Assembly (NCBI RefSeq): GCF_913774285.1
Contig: NZ_CAJYHX010000026.1
Coordinates: 62,001-126,000, forward strand
DNA length: 64,000 nucleotides
Direction: 5' to 3'
DNA from: an uncultured Sphingomonas sp.
Lineage (GTDB): Bacteria; Pseudomonadota; Alphaproteobacteria; Sphingomonadales; Sphingomonadaceae
Shown here: positions 17,442 to 26,726 of the stretch, piece by piece
How the letters are laid out: each line of letters begins with the position of its first letter
How positions within the stretch are numbered: the stretch's first letter is position 1
Translations under genes and position numbers: made by a program
The notes under the pieces: model-generated
What the model saw: only the letters and a program-made list of their open reading frames with translations
Told to the model about the DNA's origin: nothing
Databases searched by the model: none

Positions 17442-19832
17442 ATGCACCGCCTCGCCTGGCTCGCCCTGTATCGCTCGTTCACCCGGCACAAGCTGTTCAC
17501 GCTCGTCAATATCGGCGGGCTGGCGCTCGGCATCGCGGTGTTCCTGATCCTCTATCTGTTCGTCCGGTACGAAACGACCTTCGACCACGCCGTGCCGGGC
17601 TGGGACCGCACCTGGGTGGTACAGCGCACCCTGCAATTCCCCGGCGCCAACGAAGTGAACATTCCGTCCCGCCGGGAGATGCTGGACCAGCTGAAGGCCG
17701 ATCGTGCCGGGCTCGCCGGCACGCGGCTGCTGCTGAGCAGTGCCGCCCTGCAGACCGGCAGGGGCAGCACCGCCGTCCAGTTCGGCGAGCTCGACGCGAA
17801 CTTCTTCCAGCTATTCCCCTTCCCGGTCGTGGCGGGCGATCCCACCGCCACGCTGCAGCGCCCGGACGGGGCGGTCATCACCGAGCGCCTGGCGGAGACG
17901 CGCCTCTCCGGCGGCTCGCCGATCGGACGAGTGTTGAAGCTTACGATCGGCGACAAGCCGCGTCTGGTGCGCGTCGGCGCGGTAGTGCGCCTTCCCCGGG
18001 CGATCAGCCTCACGGGGGATGTGTTCATCCACCTCGCCCCCGACGCGCCGCTTTTCGGGGACAGCAGACTGGGCCTGCAAACCATCTTGCGGATGGCGCC
18101 GGCGGATCGGGCCGCCGTGGAAGCGCTGGTCGCCGGATATGACAAGCGCCACCCCGACCCCAGCCTGGCCAACGCACCCCGCGGCATCCGCGTGACCACC
18201 AGCCTGACGCCACTCGGCGCGTTGCACTTGCGTGCCGCCCGCGATCGCATCGTGGTCGCGACGCTCGGGCTGGTCGGCGCGCTCGCACTGCTGGTTGCGA
18301 TCGGCAACTATGTGAATCTGGCCACCGCCCGCGCCGGCCTGCGTGCCCGCGAAGTGGCGATGCGCAAGACCCTTGGCGCCACCCGCGGCGCGCTGATCGG
18401 CCAGTTTCTTGCGGAGTCGCTTGCTACCACCGCTATTGCCGCGCTGCTCGGTCTCGCGCTGGTCGAGATCGCGCTTCCGCTGGTAAACGCGATCGGCGGA
18501 ACGGATCTCCACCTGCGCTATGGGGGAGGCGAGACGATCCTGCCGGCGTTGGCAGGCCTGATCCTGGTCGTGGGCCTGGTCGCAGGGGTCCATCCAGCCT
18601 TCGTCCTGTCGGGCTTCCGGCCCGCCGCTGTCCTCGCCGCAGCGGGCGCAACCGGTGGCGGCCGCAGCGGTCGGCTGCTGCGGGGAACGCTGGTGGTACT
18701 GCAGTTCGCCATTGCGATCATGCTGATGATCGGCACCGGCGTGCTGCTCGCACAGCTATGGCACATCCAGACGGCGAATCTCGGCTTTGACCGTCAGGGC
18801 CTGGCGATGGTCTCCTCCTTCGGCGACGCTGGGCTGGACGCCGCCCAGCGCCGCGACGTTGCCGCGGCGATCGCTTCTCTACCCGGTGTGACCGGCGTCG
18901 CCCAATCCGCGATTGCCCCCGGCGGCGGCAGCTTCGGGATCATGGAGATGCACCGCGAGGATCGGGGCGGCGAAAAAGTGTCGGTGATCCAGGCCTCGGT
19001 CGGGCCCGGCTTCTTCCAGCTCTATGGCACGCGGCTGCTGGCCGGACGCTGGTTCGATGCGCGCCGCTTTGCGAGCGACGACGCGACCGACGGCAAGGTC
19101 CACAGCGTCATCCTCAACCGCACCGCCGCAGCCCGCCTCGGCTTCGCAACCCCTGCAGCTGCGGTGGGCAAGGTACTGGTCGGCAGCGGGAGCGTGCAGA
19201 CCGTGATCGGCGTGGTCGAGGACCTGCGGCTGATGGGACCGGTCGACCCCGTCGAAGCGCAGGCCTATGCCCTGCAGACCACGGGCCTCGCCTCTCCGGT
19301 GCTAAGCCTGCGCTATACCGGCGGCGACAGTCGTGCCCTGCTGGACCGCATCGAGGCCGCATGGCGCCATATCGTTCCCGCCGTTCCGCTGCGGGCGCAG
19401 ACCGTCGACCAGCTGCTCTACGAAACCTACGTTCGCGCCGACCTCCAGCGCGCCCGCCTGTTCACCGCGGGCGCCGGGCTGGCGGTGCTGATCGGCTGCA
19501 TCGGGCTCTACGGCCTTGCCGCCTTCGATACCGAGCGACGGATCAAGGAGATCGGTATCCGCAAGGCACTCGGCGCCTCGACGCGCGACGTGCTCCAGCT
19601 GCTGCTCGCCAAGTTCCTGCAGCCGGTGCTGCTCGCCAACCTTCTCGCCTGGCCGCTGGCCTGGGCGGCGATGCAGCGCTGGCTGGCGGGTTTCGACGAC
19701 CGGATCGCGCTCACCCCCTGGTATTTCCTGGGTGCCTCGGTGCTCGCGGCGGCGATCGCGGTGCTGACCGTGCTCGGCCAGTCCTGGCGGGTCGCCCGCG
19801 CCGAGCCTGCACGCGCGCTGCGCTATGAATAG
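17442..19832 (+). CDS. FtsX-like ABC permease (MacB_PCD domain), copy 2
   Basis: A 796-residue permease with the same architecture as the preceding gene, 10 nt downstream. The first helix block and the last about 130 residues (from GCIGLYGLAAFDT to ARAEPARALRYE) are nearly identical between the two copies, whereas the periplasmic domains have diverged. The two probably form a heterodimer served by one ATPase, or alternative homodimers with different cargo. It is the last gene of the operon. Confidence 0.92.
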   Translation: MHRLAWLALYRSFTRHKLFTLVNIGGLALGIAVFLILYLFVRYETTFDHAVPGWDRTWVVQRTLQFPGANEVNIPSRREMLDQLKADRAGLAGTRLLLSSAALQTGRGSTAVQFGELDANFFQLFPFPVVAGDPTATLQRPDGAVITERLAETRLSGGSPIGRVLKLTIGDKPRLVRVGAVVRLPRAISLTGDVFIHLAPDAPLFGDSRLGLQTILRMAPADRAAVEALVAGYDKRHPDPSLANAPRGIRVTTSLTPLGALHLRAARDRIVVATLGLVGALALLVAIGNYVNLATARAGLRAREVAMRKTLGATRGALIGQFLAESLATTAIAALLGLALVEIALPLVNAIGGTDLHLRYGGGETILPALAGLILVVGLVAGVHPAFVLSGFRPAAVLAAAGATGGGRSGRLLRGTLVVLQFAIAIMLMIGTGVLLAQLWHIQTANLGFDRQGLAMVSSFGDAGLDAAQRRDVAAAIASLPGVTGVAQSAIAPGGGSFGIMEMHREDRGGEKVSVIQASVGPGFFQLYGTRLLAGRWFDARRFASDDATDGKVHSVILNRTAAARLGFATPAAAVGKVLVGSGSVQTVIGVVEDLRLMGPVDPVEAQAYALQTTGLASPVLSLRYTGGDSRALLDRIEAAWRHIVPAVPLRAQTVDQLLYETYVRADLQRARLFTAGAGLAVLIGCIGLYGLAAFDTERRIKEIGIRKALGASTRDVLQLLLAKFLQPVLLANLLAWPLAWAAMQRWLAGFDDRIALTPWYFLGASVLAAAIAVLTVLGQSWRVARAEPARALRYE

Positions 19833-19910
19833 CCTTGCAAAGCAAAGACGATGGGGCGGGACTTGCGGAGACTTGCAGTTCGGCTAGTGTCGATCGCCGG
19901 GGGTTGATCG

Positions 19911-20612
19911 ATGCACGACGGGAAAGGGGCGGACGAGCGGCTGGTGGCCGCGCACCAGGCATTGCGCGATTCCGGCCGGATCCAGTTCGATCTCAAGACA
20001 ATCGAGCCGCCGCCCGCTCCCCCCGGCTGGATCGAAGACCTGTTTCGAACGCTCGGGCGGTGGCTGGCGCCGGTCGGCCGCTTCCTGCGCTGGGTGACGA
20101 GCTTCATGCCCGAAGCGCCCTATGCTCGGATCCTGCTGTGGGGCGTAATCGTCGTGCTCGCCGGGCTGCTGCTTCGCGTCCTCTATGTCGGGCTGCGGCA
20201 CGGCGAGTGGCGGCTGCCATGGCGGAAGCGGCGGCGCGACGGCGCGAGCATCGGCCCGTCGGAAACACCGGACACGGCGTGGGTGCCGGCAGCGGCCCCC
20301 GCCCGGCAATGGCTGGCAGAGGCCGATCGTCTTGCCGCAGCCGGCGATTATGCCGCTGCCGTGCACCACCTGCTGCTGCGGAGCATCGACGACATCGCCC
20401 GCCGGCGCCCGCGGCTGCTGCGCCCCGCGCTGACCAGCCGCGAGCTGGCCCGCACCGATGCGATCCCGCCCGCACCGCGCCGGCTATTCGCCGACCTTGC
20501 CGCGGTGGTCGAGCGCAGCCTGTTCGGTGGCCGCGCGATCGACGCCGCAGAATGGAGCCGCTGCCGCGACGCCTATGCCGATTTCGCCCGCGCGCGGAGC
20601 TGGCAGGGATGA
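19911..20612 (+). CDS. DUF4129-like membrane protein
   Basis: A 233-residue protein. The cytoplasmic N-terminal half has one membrane helix at about residues 65-85 (ILLWGVIVVLAGLLLRVL). A C-terminal helical region (AEADRLAAAGDYAAAVHHLLLRSIDDI, then LTSRELART) matches the pattern of the DUF4129 domain often found next to MoxR/DUF58 genes. It opens a six-gene cluster. The function is unknown; co-occurrence suggests membrane-associated assembly controlled by the MoxR ATPase. Confidence 0.75.
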   Translation: MHDGKGADERLVAAHQALRDSGRIQFDLKTIEPPPAPPGWIEDLFRTLGRWLAPVGRFLRWVTSFMPEAPYARILLWGVIVVLAGLLLRVLYVGLRHGEWRLPWRKRRRDGASIGPSETPDTAWVPAAAPARQWLAEADRLAAAGDYAAAVHHLLLRSIDDIARRRPRLLRPALTSRELARTDAIPPAPRRLFADLAAVVERSLFGGRAIDAAEWSRCRDAYADFARARSWQG

Positions 20613-21862
20613 GCGACATCGCGATCGGCGGAGGCCCCGCCGCACCCTCCGCGTTCAGCCTCCGCACCATCGTGGTGATGCTCGCGGTGGGCATCCTCGG
20701 CTTCATCGGCACGGTGGTGCTCGGCGCCTACGCCCCCGACCTTCGCGGCGGCGAGAATGGCGGGGCGCACGCCCTGTCGAACGCCGCCACCGGCTATAGC
20801 GCGCTGGTGGCGCTCGCCCAGGCGACCGACCGCCGCGCCCGCATTACGCGCAGCCCCGCTGCGTTCGACACCGAGGACCTCCTGGTCGTGACCCCGGAGC
20901 GCGGCGAGACCGACATCAGCGCGGTGCTGCAGCGCCGCCTCGCCAGGCCGACCCTGTTCATCCTGCCCAAGTGGCAGACCGTTGCCGACCCGAAGCACCC
21001 CGGCTGGGTCCGCTCGAACGGATTGCTCCCGGCCGCGGAACCGCTTGGGGTTCTGGCGCCGGGCATCCGCTTCGGCATGGTTCGATACCGCTCCGGGGGC
21101 GAGTTCTTGCAGGGCGAGGGACTGCCGTCCGGCATTCGCCTGCATGCGCCGCGCATGGTCCAGGCGATCACCGGCATGCGGGCGACGCCACGCGAGGACG
21201 GGTCGACGCCGACGCTGTACCCGCTGATCACCGACCGCGCCGGGAACATCCTGCTCGCCGAAGTCGGCGACGGACCGTTGTACGTGCTTGCCGATCCGGA
21301 TCTGTTGTCCAACCAGGGCCTGAAGGACGTCGAGGCGGCGCGTTCGGCGCTGCTGCTGCTGGACTGGCTCAATTCGAACAACCCCGAAGGCATCGCCTTC
21401 GACGTGTCGCTCAACGGGCTGGGCGTGACGCGCAGCCCGTTGAAGCTGCTGCTCGAGCCGCCCTTCCTGGCGCTGACCCTCACCATCGTCGCCGCGCTGA
21501 TCCTCGCAGGCTGGCATGGCGCCGCACGCTTCGGCCCGCTGGCGCGCCGCGAGCGGGCGATCGCACTCGGCAAGACCGCGCTGGTCGACAACGGCGCGAT
21601 GCTGGTCCGCAAGGCGCGGCGCGAGGCGGCGATGGGCGCGCGTTATGCCGCGATGATCCGCGAGCGCGCCGCCCGCATCTTCGGCGCACCGGCCCGGCTG
21701 CGCGACGCCGCGCTCGATGCCTATCTCGACGCGCTGGGGGGGCCGGCGGCCTTTACCGATCTCGCGCGGAACGCCGAGCGGGCGCGCGACCGCGCCTCGC
21801 TGCTCGACGCTGCGCGCGCACTACACCAATGGCACATCGAAAAACTGGGGAAGAGCAAGTGA
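20609..21862 (+). CDS. DUF4350-like membrane protein
   Basis: A 417-residue protein with an N-terminal helix at about 18-40 ([20 protein letters not shown]), a large extracytoplasmic region and a second helix near residue 290 ([17 protein letters not shown]). The extracytoplasmic part begins with [10 protein letters not shown] and contains the DLLVVTPER and [12 protein letters not shown] segments seen in DUF4350 proteins, a GATase-like fold. The start overlaps the previous stop (ATGA), and its own stop overlaps the MoxR start (GTGA). Specific function is unknown. Confidence 0.75.
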   Translation: MSDIAIGGGPAAPSAFSLRTIVVMLAVGILGFIGTVVLGAYAPDLRGGENGGAHALSNAATGYSALVALAQATDRRARITRSPAAFDTEDLLVVTPERGETDISAVLQRRLARPTLFILPKWQTVADPKHPGWVRSNGLLPAAEPLGVLAPGIRFGMVRYRSGGEFLQGEGLPSGIRLHAPRMVQAITGMRATPREDGSTPTLYPLITDRAGNILLAEVGDGPLYVLADPDLLSNQGLKDVEAARSALLLLDWLNSNNPEGIAFDVSLNGLGVTRSPLKLLLEPPFLALTLTIVAALILAGWHGAARFGPLARRERAIALGKTALVDNGAMLVRKARREAAMGARYAAMIRERAARIFGAPARLRDAALDAYLDALGGPAAFTDLARNAERARDRASLLDAARALHQWHIEKLGKSK

Positions 21863-22815
21863 GCGTTGCAGAAGTCCAGGCGCTGGCCGCCGATATCCGC
21901 GCGCAGGTGGCCCGCGCCGTGGTGGGCCATGAACCGACGGTCGAGCTAATGCTCGTCGCGCTGCTCTCGGGCGGCCACATCCTGCTGGAAGGGCCGCCGG
22001 GCACCGCCAAGACGCTGCTGGCCTCCAGCTTCTCGCGGGCGATCGGGCTGCAGTTCGGCCGGATCCAGTTTACCCCGGACCTGATGCCGGGCGACATCAT
22101 CGGCGCCAACCTGTTCAACTTCCAGACCAGCCAGTTCACCCTCACCCGCGGCCCGATCTTCACCGAGCTGCTGCTCGCCGACGAGATCAACCGCACACCC
22201 CCCAAAACCCAGGCCGCGCTGCTGGAGGCGATGCAGGAGCGAACCGTGACGATCGACGGCGAACGGCTGCCGCTGAGCGAGCGCTTCACCGTCGTCGCGA
22301 CGCAGAACCCGATCGAGCAGCAGGGTGTGTATCCGCTGCCCGAAGCGCAGCTCGATCGCTTCCTGTTCAAGCAGATCGTCGACTATCCGAGCGTCGAGGA
22401 AGAGCGGAAGATCATCGCAGTGCACGGCGCGCGCAGCGGCGCGATGGCGCCGGAGGATTGGGGCATCACCGCCGTCGCCGACGGCGCACGGGTTTCCGCG
22501 GCAGTGGCCGCCGTCGCCGAGGTACGACTGGCCGACGAAGTGACCGACTATATCCTGGCGCTGATCCGCGGCACCCGCGGCGTCGCCGATCTGCAGAGCG
22601 GTGCCTCGCCGCGCGCGGGGGCGATGCTCGCCGCGGCGGCGCGGGCACGCGCCGCGCTCGACGGGCGCGACTTCGTGATCCCCGACGACGTGAAGGCGCT
22701 AGCCCCCGCGCTGCTCCGCCACCGCCTGCTGCTCTCGCCGGCGGCAGAGATCGACGGGCGGGCGATCGAGGATGTCGTGGCGGACATCATCGAATCGATC
22801 GAGGCGCCGCGCTGA
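21859..22815 (+). CDS. MoxR family AAA+ ATPase
   Basis: A 318-residue AAA+ protein. Walker A is [12 protein letters not shown], Walker [25 protein letters not shown], sensor 1 [24 protein letters not shown], and sensor 2 lies in the C-terminal lid ([13 protein letters not shown]). MoxR proteins act as chaperones that insert cofactors or mature substrate complexes, usually with a DUF58/von Willebrand partner, which follows immediately here. The GTG start at 21859 overlaps the preceding stop. Confidence 0.95.
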   Translation: MSVAEVQALAADIRAQVARAVVGHEPTVELMLVALLSGGHILLEGPPGTAKTLLASSFSRAIGLQFGRIQFTPDLMPGDIIGANLFNFQTSQFTLTRGPIFTELLLADEINRTPPKTQAALLEAMQERTVTIDGERLPLSERFTVVATQNPIEQQGVYPLPEAQLDRFLFKQIVDYPSVEEERKIIAVHGARSGAMAPEDWGITAVADGARVSAAVAAVAEVRLADEVTDYILALIRGTRGVADLQSGASPRAGAMLAAAARARAALDGRDFVIPDDVKALAPALLRHRLLLSPAAEIDGRAIEDVVADIIESIEAPR

Positions 22816-22822
22816 GCCCCGC

Positions 22823-24133
22823 ATGATCTACCCTACCCGCACCGCGATTCTGGCGACCGTGATCGGCATGCCGGTGGCGTTCCTCGTGGCGCTGCTGGTG
22901 CCGGGGCGCTGGTATGCGGCGCTCGCCTGGCCCGCCGCGGTGCTGCTGCTGACCGTGATCGACGCGCTGCTCGGCGCCCGCCCGGGCAGCGCCCGCGCGC
23001 GCGTGACCCTGCCATCCAGCGTCGGCGTCGGCACCGAGGTGCCGGTGACGCTCGATATCGCAGTGGACAGCGGCGTCCGCCGGGCGCAGCTGGTGCTGCA
23101 GACCAACGCCTTGCTCGAAGCGGCCGATGCAGCGCCGCTATGGGTGGCGCTGGAGGGCGGCCTCGGGCGCTTCGACATGCCGTTTCGCGCGGTGCGCCGC
23201 GGCACGGCGCAGGCGGAGCGGCTCTGGCTGCGCTGGCCCGGCGCGCTGGGGCTGAGCTGGAAGCAGCAGGTCTTCCGGCTCGAGGCAAGCACCGCCGTGC
23301 TGCCCGATCTCGCGCCGGTGCAGGAGCGCGGGGCACGCGTGTTTGAACGCCACTCGCTCGACGGGCTGATGGCGCAGCTGCAGCACGGCGACGGCGACGA
23401 TTTCGATGCGCTGGTCGAGTTCCGCGCCGGCATGGACCGGCGCTCGATCGACTGGAAACAGTCCGCCCGCCACGTCAAGCTCCACGCCAAGGAAATGCGC
23501 ACCGAGCGCAACAACCAGATCGTCTTCGCGGTCGATTGCGGGCGACAGATGAGCGAGCCGGTAGCCGGGCTGAGCCGGCTGGATCGGGTGATCTCGGCGG
23601 TACTGCTCACCGGCTGGGTGGCGCTGAAACTGGGCGACCGGGTGGCGCTCCACGCCTTCGACTCGCGGCCGCGCGTGGCCAGCGGCCTCGTCTCGGGCAC
23701 GGCTGCGTTCGGAGCCCTGCAGCGGCTCGCGGCACAGATCGATTATAGCGGCGACGAGACCAACTATGTCTACGCGCTGAGCGCGCTGGCCGGCCGGCTG
23801 ACGCGGCGCTCGATGATCATCCTGTTCACCGAATTCACCGATCCCACCTCGGCCGAGTTCATGCTGGGAGCAGCCGCCCGCCTGCTCAAGACACATCTGC
23901 TGCTCGTTGTGGTCCTGCGCGACGAGGAACTGGAGGCGATCGTCGAGCGGGCGCCGTCCAGTTCCGACGATGTCACCCGCGCGGTGACGGCGGCGGCGCT
24001 GCTGCGCGACCGGCTGACCGTGCTCACCCGGCTGCGCCACCTCGGCGCGCATGTCATCGAAAGCGAGCATGACCGCGTGCCCGACCGGCTGGTCGAAGGC
24101 TATGCGGCACTCAAGCGGAGGAACCTGCTGTGA
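22823..24133 (+). CDS. DUF58 domain protein (MoxR partner)
   Basis: A 436-residue protein with two N-terminal membrane helices (about 8-50), a beta-rich middle and a C-terminal DUF58/vWA-like domain. The diagnostic segment is DDFDALVEFRAGMDRRSIDWKQSARH, followed by IVFAVDCGRQM, a degenerate metal-ion site, and ILFTEFTDP. It is expected to work with the MoxR ATPase encoded just upstream. The start at ATG 22823 is 7 nt after the moxR stop. Confidence 0.9.
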   Translation: MIYPTRTAILATVIGMPVAFLVALLVPGRWYAALAWPAAVLLLTVIDALLGARPGSARARVTLPSSVGVGTEVPVTLDIAVDSGVRRAQLVLQTNALLEAADAAPLWVALEGGLGRFDMPFRAVRRGTAQAERLWLRWPGALGLSWKQQVFRLEASTAVLPDLAPVQERGARVFERHSLDGLMAQLQHGDGDDFDALVEFRAGMDRRSIDWKQSARHVKLHAKEMRTERNNQIVFAVDCGRQMSEPVAGLSRLDRVISAVLLTGWVALKLGDRVALHAFDSRPRVASGLVSGTAAFGALQRLAAQIDYSGDETNYVYALSALAGRLTRRSMIILFTEFTDPTSAEFMLGAAARLLKTHLLLVVVLRDEELEAIVERAPSSSDDVTRAVTAAALLRDRLTVLTRLRHLGAHVIESEHDRVPDRLVEGYAALKRRNLL

Positions 24134-25173
24134 CCGCCCTGCCCGGCGATGCGCTCCCCGGCGGCCCGCTCGTCAACGCCACGCGATTCCGCGCCGCGCA
24201 CGAGGCCGATTGGGCGCGGCTCGATGCCTTGATCACACGGATGGAGAAGCGCTCCGTCCGCGCGCTGAGCGACGACGACGTGCTGGCGCTGCCGCTGCTC
24301 TATCGCTCGGCCTTGTCCTCCCTCTCCGTCGCGAGAGAGACCTCGCTCGATCGTGCGCTGGTCACCTATCTTGAGCAGCTGTGCACCCGCGCCTATTTCC
24401 AGCTCTACGGGGTGCCCACCTCGCTGGCAGGGCAGCTGCGGCGCTTCTTCGCGCGCGGCTGGCCGCTGGCGGTGCAGGCGCTGTGGAAGGAAACCCTGTT
24501 CTGCGTGCTGCTGCTGGCGGTGGGCGCGGTCGCCGGCTTCGTCCTCGTTTCCAGCGATGCGGCCTGGTTCTACAGCATCATGCCCGAAGGCATGGCGGGG
24601 GGCCGCGATCCTTCCGCCACCACCGAAGCGCTGCGCCAGACGATCTATGGACAGCAGAACGACGCTATGCTGCTGCCCTTCGCGACCTTTCTGTTCACGC
24701 ATAACAGCCAGATCGCGCTGTTCGCCTTCGCCCTGGGCTTCGCCTTCGCCGTGCCGACGCTGCTGCTGCTGGTCTATAACGGGCTGATGCTGGGGGCGAT
24801 GCTGGCGCTGTTCGCCGCGCGGGGTCTGGGCATCGGCATGGCCGGATGGCTGACGATCCACGGCACAACCGAGCTGTTCGCGGTCGCTATCGCCGGCGCC
24901 GCGGGCGTCCGCATCGGCACCGCGGTTGCCTTTCCCGGCCGCGACGCGCGGATCGACGCCGCGGTGCGGGCCGGGCGCAGCGCCGCCGTCGCCATGGGCG
25001 GGGTGATCTGCATGCTGATGGTCGCCGGACTGCTCGAAGGCGTAGGCCGCCAGACGATCCAGGGCGACGGCGCTCGCTTCGCCATCGGTATCGCCGCCTT
25101 GCTGGGCTGGATCGCCTATTTCTACTTGCCGCGTCGATCGGAGGACGGCGATGCGCCTGCCCTTCCGCGCTAA
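24130..25173 (+). CDS. SpoIIM-like (stage II sporulation protein M family) membrane protein
   Basis: A 347-residue protein. A soluble helical N-terminus of about 110 residues is followed by five or six membrane helices with the family pattern: ETLFCVLLLAVGAVAGFVL, then FLFTHNSQIALFAFALGFAFAVPTLLLLVYNGLMLG, then HGTTELFAVAIAGAAG. The organism does not sporulate as far as can be told, and members are common in MoxR clusters. The GTG start at 24130 overlaps the DUF58 stop. The gene end overlaps the RDD gene by 23 nt. Confidence 0.85.
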   Translation: MTALPGDALPGGPLVNATRFRAAHEADWARLDALITRMEKRSVRALSDDDVLALPLLYRSALSSLSVARETSLDRALVTYLEQLCTRAYFQLYGVPTSLAGQLRRFFARGWPLAVQALWKETLFCVLLLAVGAVAGFVLVSSDAAWFYSIMPEGMAGGRDPSATTEALRQTIYGQQNDAMLLPFATFLFTHNSQIALFAFALGFAFAVPTLLLLVYNGLMLGAMLALFAARGLGIGMAGWLTIHGTTELFAVAIAGAAGVRIGTAVAFPGRDARIDAAVRAGRSAAVAMGGVICMLMVAGLLEGVGRQTIQGDGARFAIGIAALLGWIAYFYLPRRSEDGDAPALPR

Positions 25174-26032
25174 GCGCAGCCCGAAGTCCGCCACCCGGCG
25201 GCGCAGCTTCGTCACACCCGAAGGGGTCGATCTGGGCCTGGAGCTCGCCCGCCCCAGCGCGCGCGCGACCGCCTTCGCCGTCGACAGCATGATCATGCTG
25301 ATCGTCCTGATTGTGGCAGCGGTGGGTATTGGCCTGCTCCGGCTGGGAAATGCTGGCCTCGAGGCCATCGCGATACTGTGGATGCTCGGCGCCTTCGTGC
25401 TGCGCAACGGCTGGTTCATCCTGTTCGAAATGGGCAGCCGCGGCGCCACACCGGGCAAGCGGCTGATGAAGCTGCGCGTGGTCGCGCGCGACGGCGGTCG
25501 CCTCACCGGCGCGGCGGTGATCGCCCGCAATGCGATGCGCGAGATCGAGCTGTTCCTGCCGCTGTCGTTCCTGGCCGCCCAGCGCACCGCAGGCTTGGCG
25601 GACGGCGCCCTCACCGGCTTCGCACTGCTGTGGACCGGGCTGTTCCTGTTCTTCCCGCTGTTCAACCGCGACGGGCTGCGTGCGGGCGATCTGATCGCGG
25701 GGACCTGGGTGGTGAACACCATGCGCGGCAAGCTCCACGCCGATCTCGCGGCGGCGGACGTGCAGCGGCCGCGCCGCACCTTCAGCGCCGAGGCGCTCGA
25801 CCTGTACGGCGTCTTCGAGTTGCAGAAGCTGGAGGAAGTGCTGCGCCGGGGCAATGAGGAAGCCATCGTCACCGTGGCCGCGACGATCCGCCGCAAGGCG
25901 GGACTGCCCGACGACGGCGACGATCTCGGCTTCCTGACGGATTATTATGCCGCGCTCTGCGCCCGGCTCGAGCGCGGCATGATGCTCGGCAGGCGCCGCG
26001 ACGACAAGCACAGCGGCTGGTCGCAGCGCTGA
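25151..26032 (+). CDS. RDD family membrane protein
   Basis: A 293-residue protein. The RDD domain spans about residues 35-190: the first helix carries ARATAFAVDSMIML, the variant of the R..D..D signature, followed by GATPGKRLMKLRVVARDGG and the second helix pair ending in RDGLRAGDLIAGT. About 100 soluble residues follow. It is the last gene of the MoxR cluster and is convergent with the DUF805 gene. Transport function has been suggested for some RDD proteins, but nothing here identifies a substrate. Confidence 0.88.
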   Translation: MRLPFRAKRSPKSATRRRSFVTPEGVDLGLELARPSARATAFAVDSMIMLIVLIVAAVGIGLLRLGNAGLEAIAILWMLGAFVLRNGWFILFEMGSRGATPGKRLMKLRVVARDGGRLTGAAVIARNAMREIELFLPLSFLAAQRTAGLADGALTGFALLWTGLFLFFPLFNRDGLRAGDLIAGTWVVNTMRGKLHADLAAADVQRPRRTFSAEALDLYGVFELQKLEEVLRRGNEEAIVTVAATIRRKAGLPDDGDDLGFLTDYYAALCARLERGMMLGRRRDDKHSGWSQR

Positions 26033-26045
26033 GCCGAGGCGCGGC

Positions 26046-26474
26046 TTAGCCGAACACCTCGGCCATGCTCGCGACATTGTCGGGGTCCTTCGGGTCGAGG
26101 CCGAAGCGGTTCTCCCCCGGCGTGCCAGGCAGGACCATGAACACGAAAACAATCAGTCCGCCGACATAGGGGATGAAGTTAAGCAGCACGAACCAGCCGC
26201 TCATGTCACGATCGTGGAAGCGCCGGACCTGCACCGCGATGGCCGGCACGAGGATCGCGAGATAAGCGAGGCCGCCCACAAGCCCCCACACCAGGCCTAG
26301 GCCGCTCGGCTCGCGCCCCGCAAATCCGCCCAAGCCGGCGAACGCGACGAACCCCACGCCCCAAATGATCGCTGCGATAAAGATGAGCAGCGCGAACATC
26401 CAGTATTCAAGCCGCCGCGAACGCCCCTGAAAATCCGCGTAACGCTTCAGCGGCAACAACATCCAATTCATCAA
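26046..26474 (-). CDS. DUF805 family membrane protein
   Basis: A 142-residue protein with four membrane helices. The family hallmarks are YADFQGRSRRLEYWMFALL near the N-terminus, VRRFHDRDMSGWFVLLNFIPYVG in the middle and the short C-terminal GTPGENRFGLDP. DUF805 proteins are small inner-membrane proteins of unknown function. ATG 26474 is followed by a second ATG at 26471. It stands alone, convergent to the MoxR cluster. Confidence 0.9.
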   Translation of the reverse strand: MMNWMLLPLKRYADFQGRSRRLEYWMFALLIFIAAIIWGVGFVAFAGLGGFAGREPSGLGLVWGLVGGLAYLAILVPAIAVQVRRFHDRDMSGWFVLLNFIPYVGGLIVFVFMVLPGTPGENRFGLDPKDPDNVASMAEVFG

Positions 26475-26661
26475 AACCCCCCTTGGGTCATCACAGGAAA
26501 ATCACCAGACCACGGTTTGCGGGCGGGAGCAAGATCAAGCAGTCGGCAGGGCAGATGGTTTTTCAATAGCGCGCGACGTTAGGCTTAACAAAGACTTACA
26601 CCCTCATATTACAGCACCCGCGTATCGCCCCCACCCGGCCGGCCGCCACCCGAACGACTAT

Positions 26662-26692
26662 GGAGCATCGTCAGCGATGCCGACGATGCTCC
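26662..26692 (-). terminator. Hairpin downstream of DUF1521 gene
   Basis: A perfect 11-bp stem (GGAGCATCGTC / GACGATGCTCC) with a 9-nt loop lies 35 nt past the stop of the DUF1521 gene. No clear U-run follows on the reverse strand. The rest of the 252-nt spacer (26475-26726) shows no gene; it holds the upstream region of the DUF805 gene. Confidence 0.6.
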
Positions 26693-26726
26693 AAACTTAC
26701 GGAACGCTTTTGGGGCCTGCGCGCCT

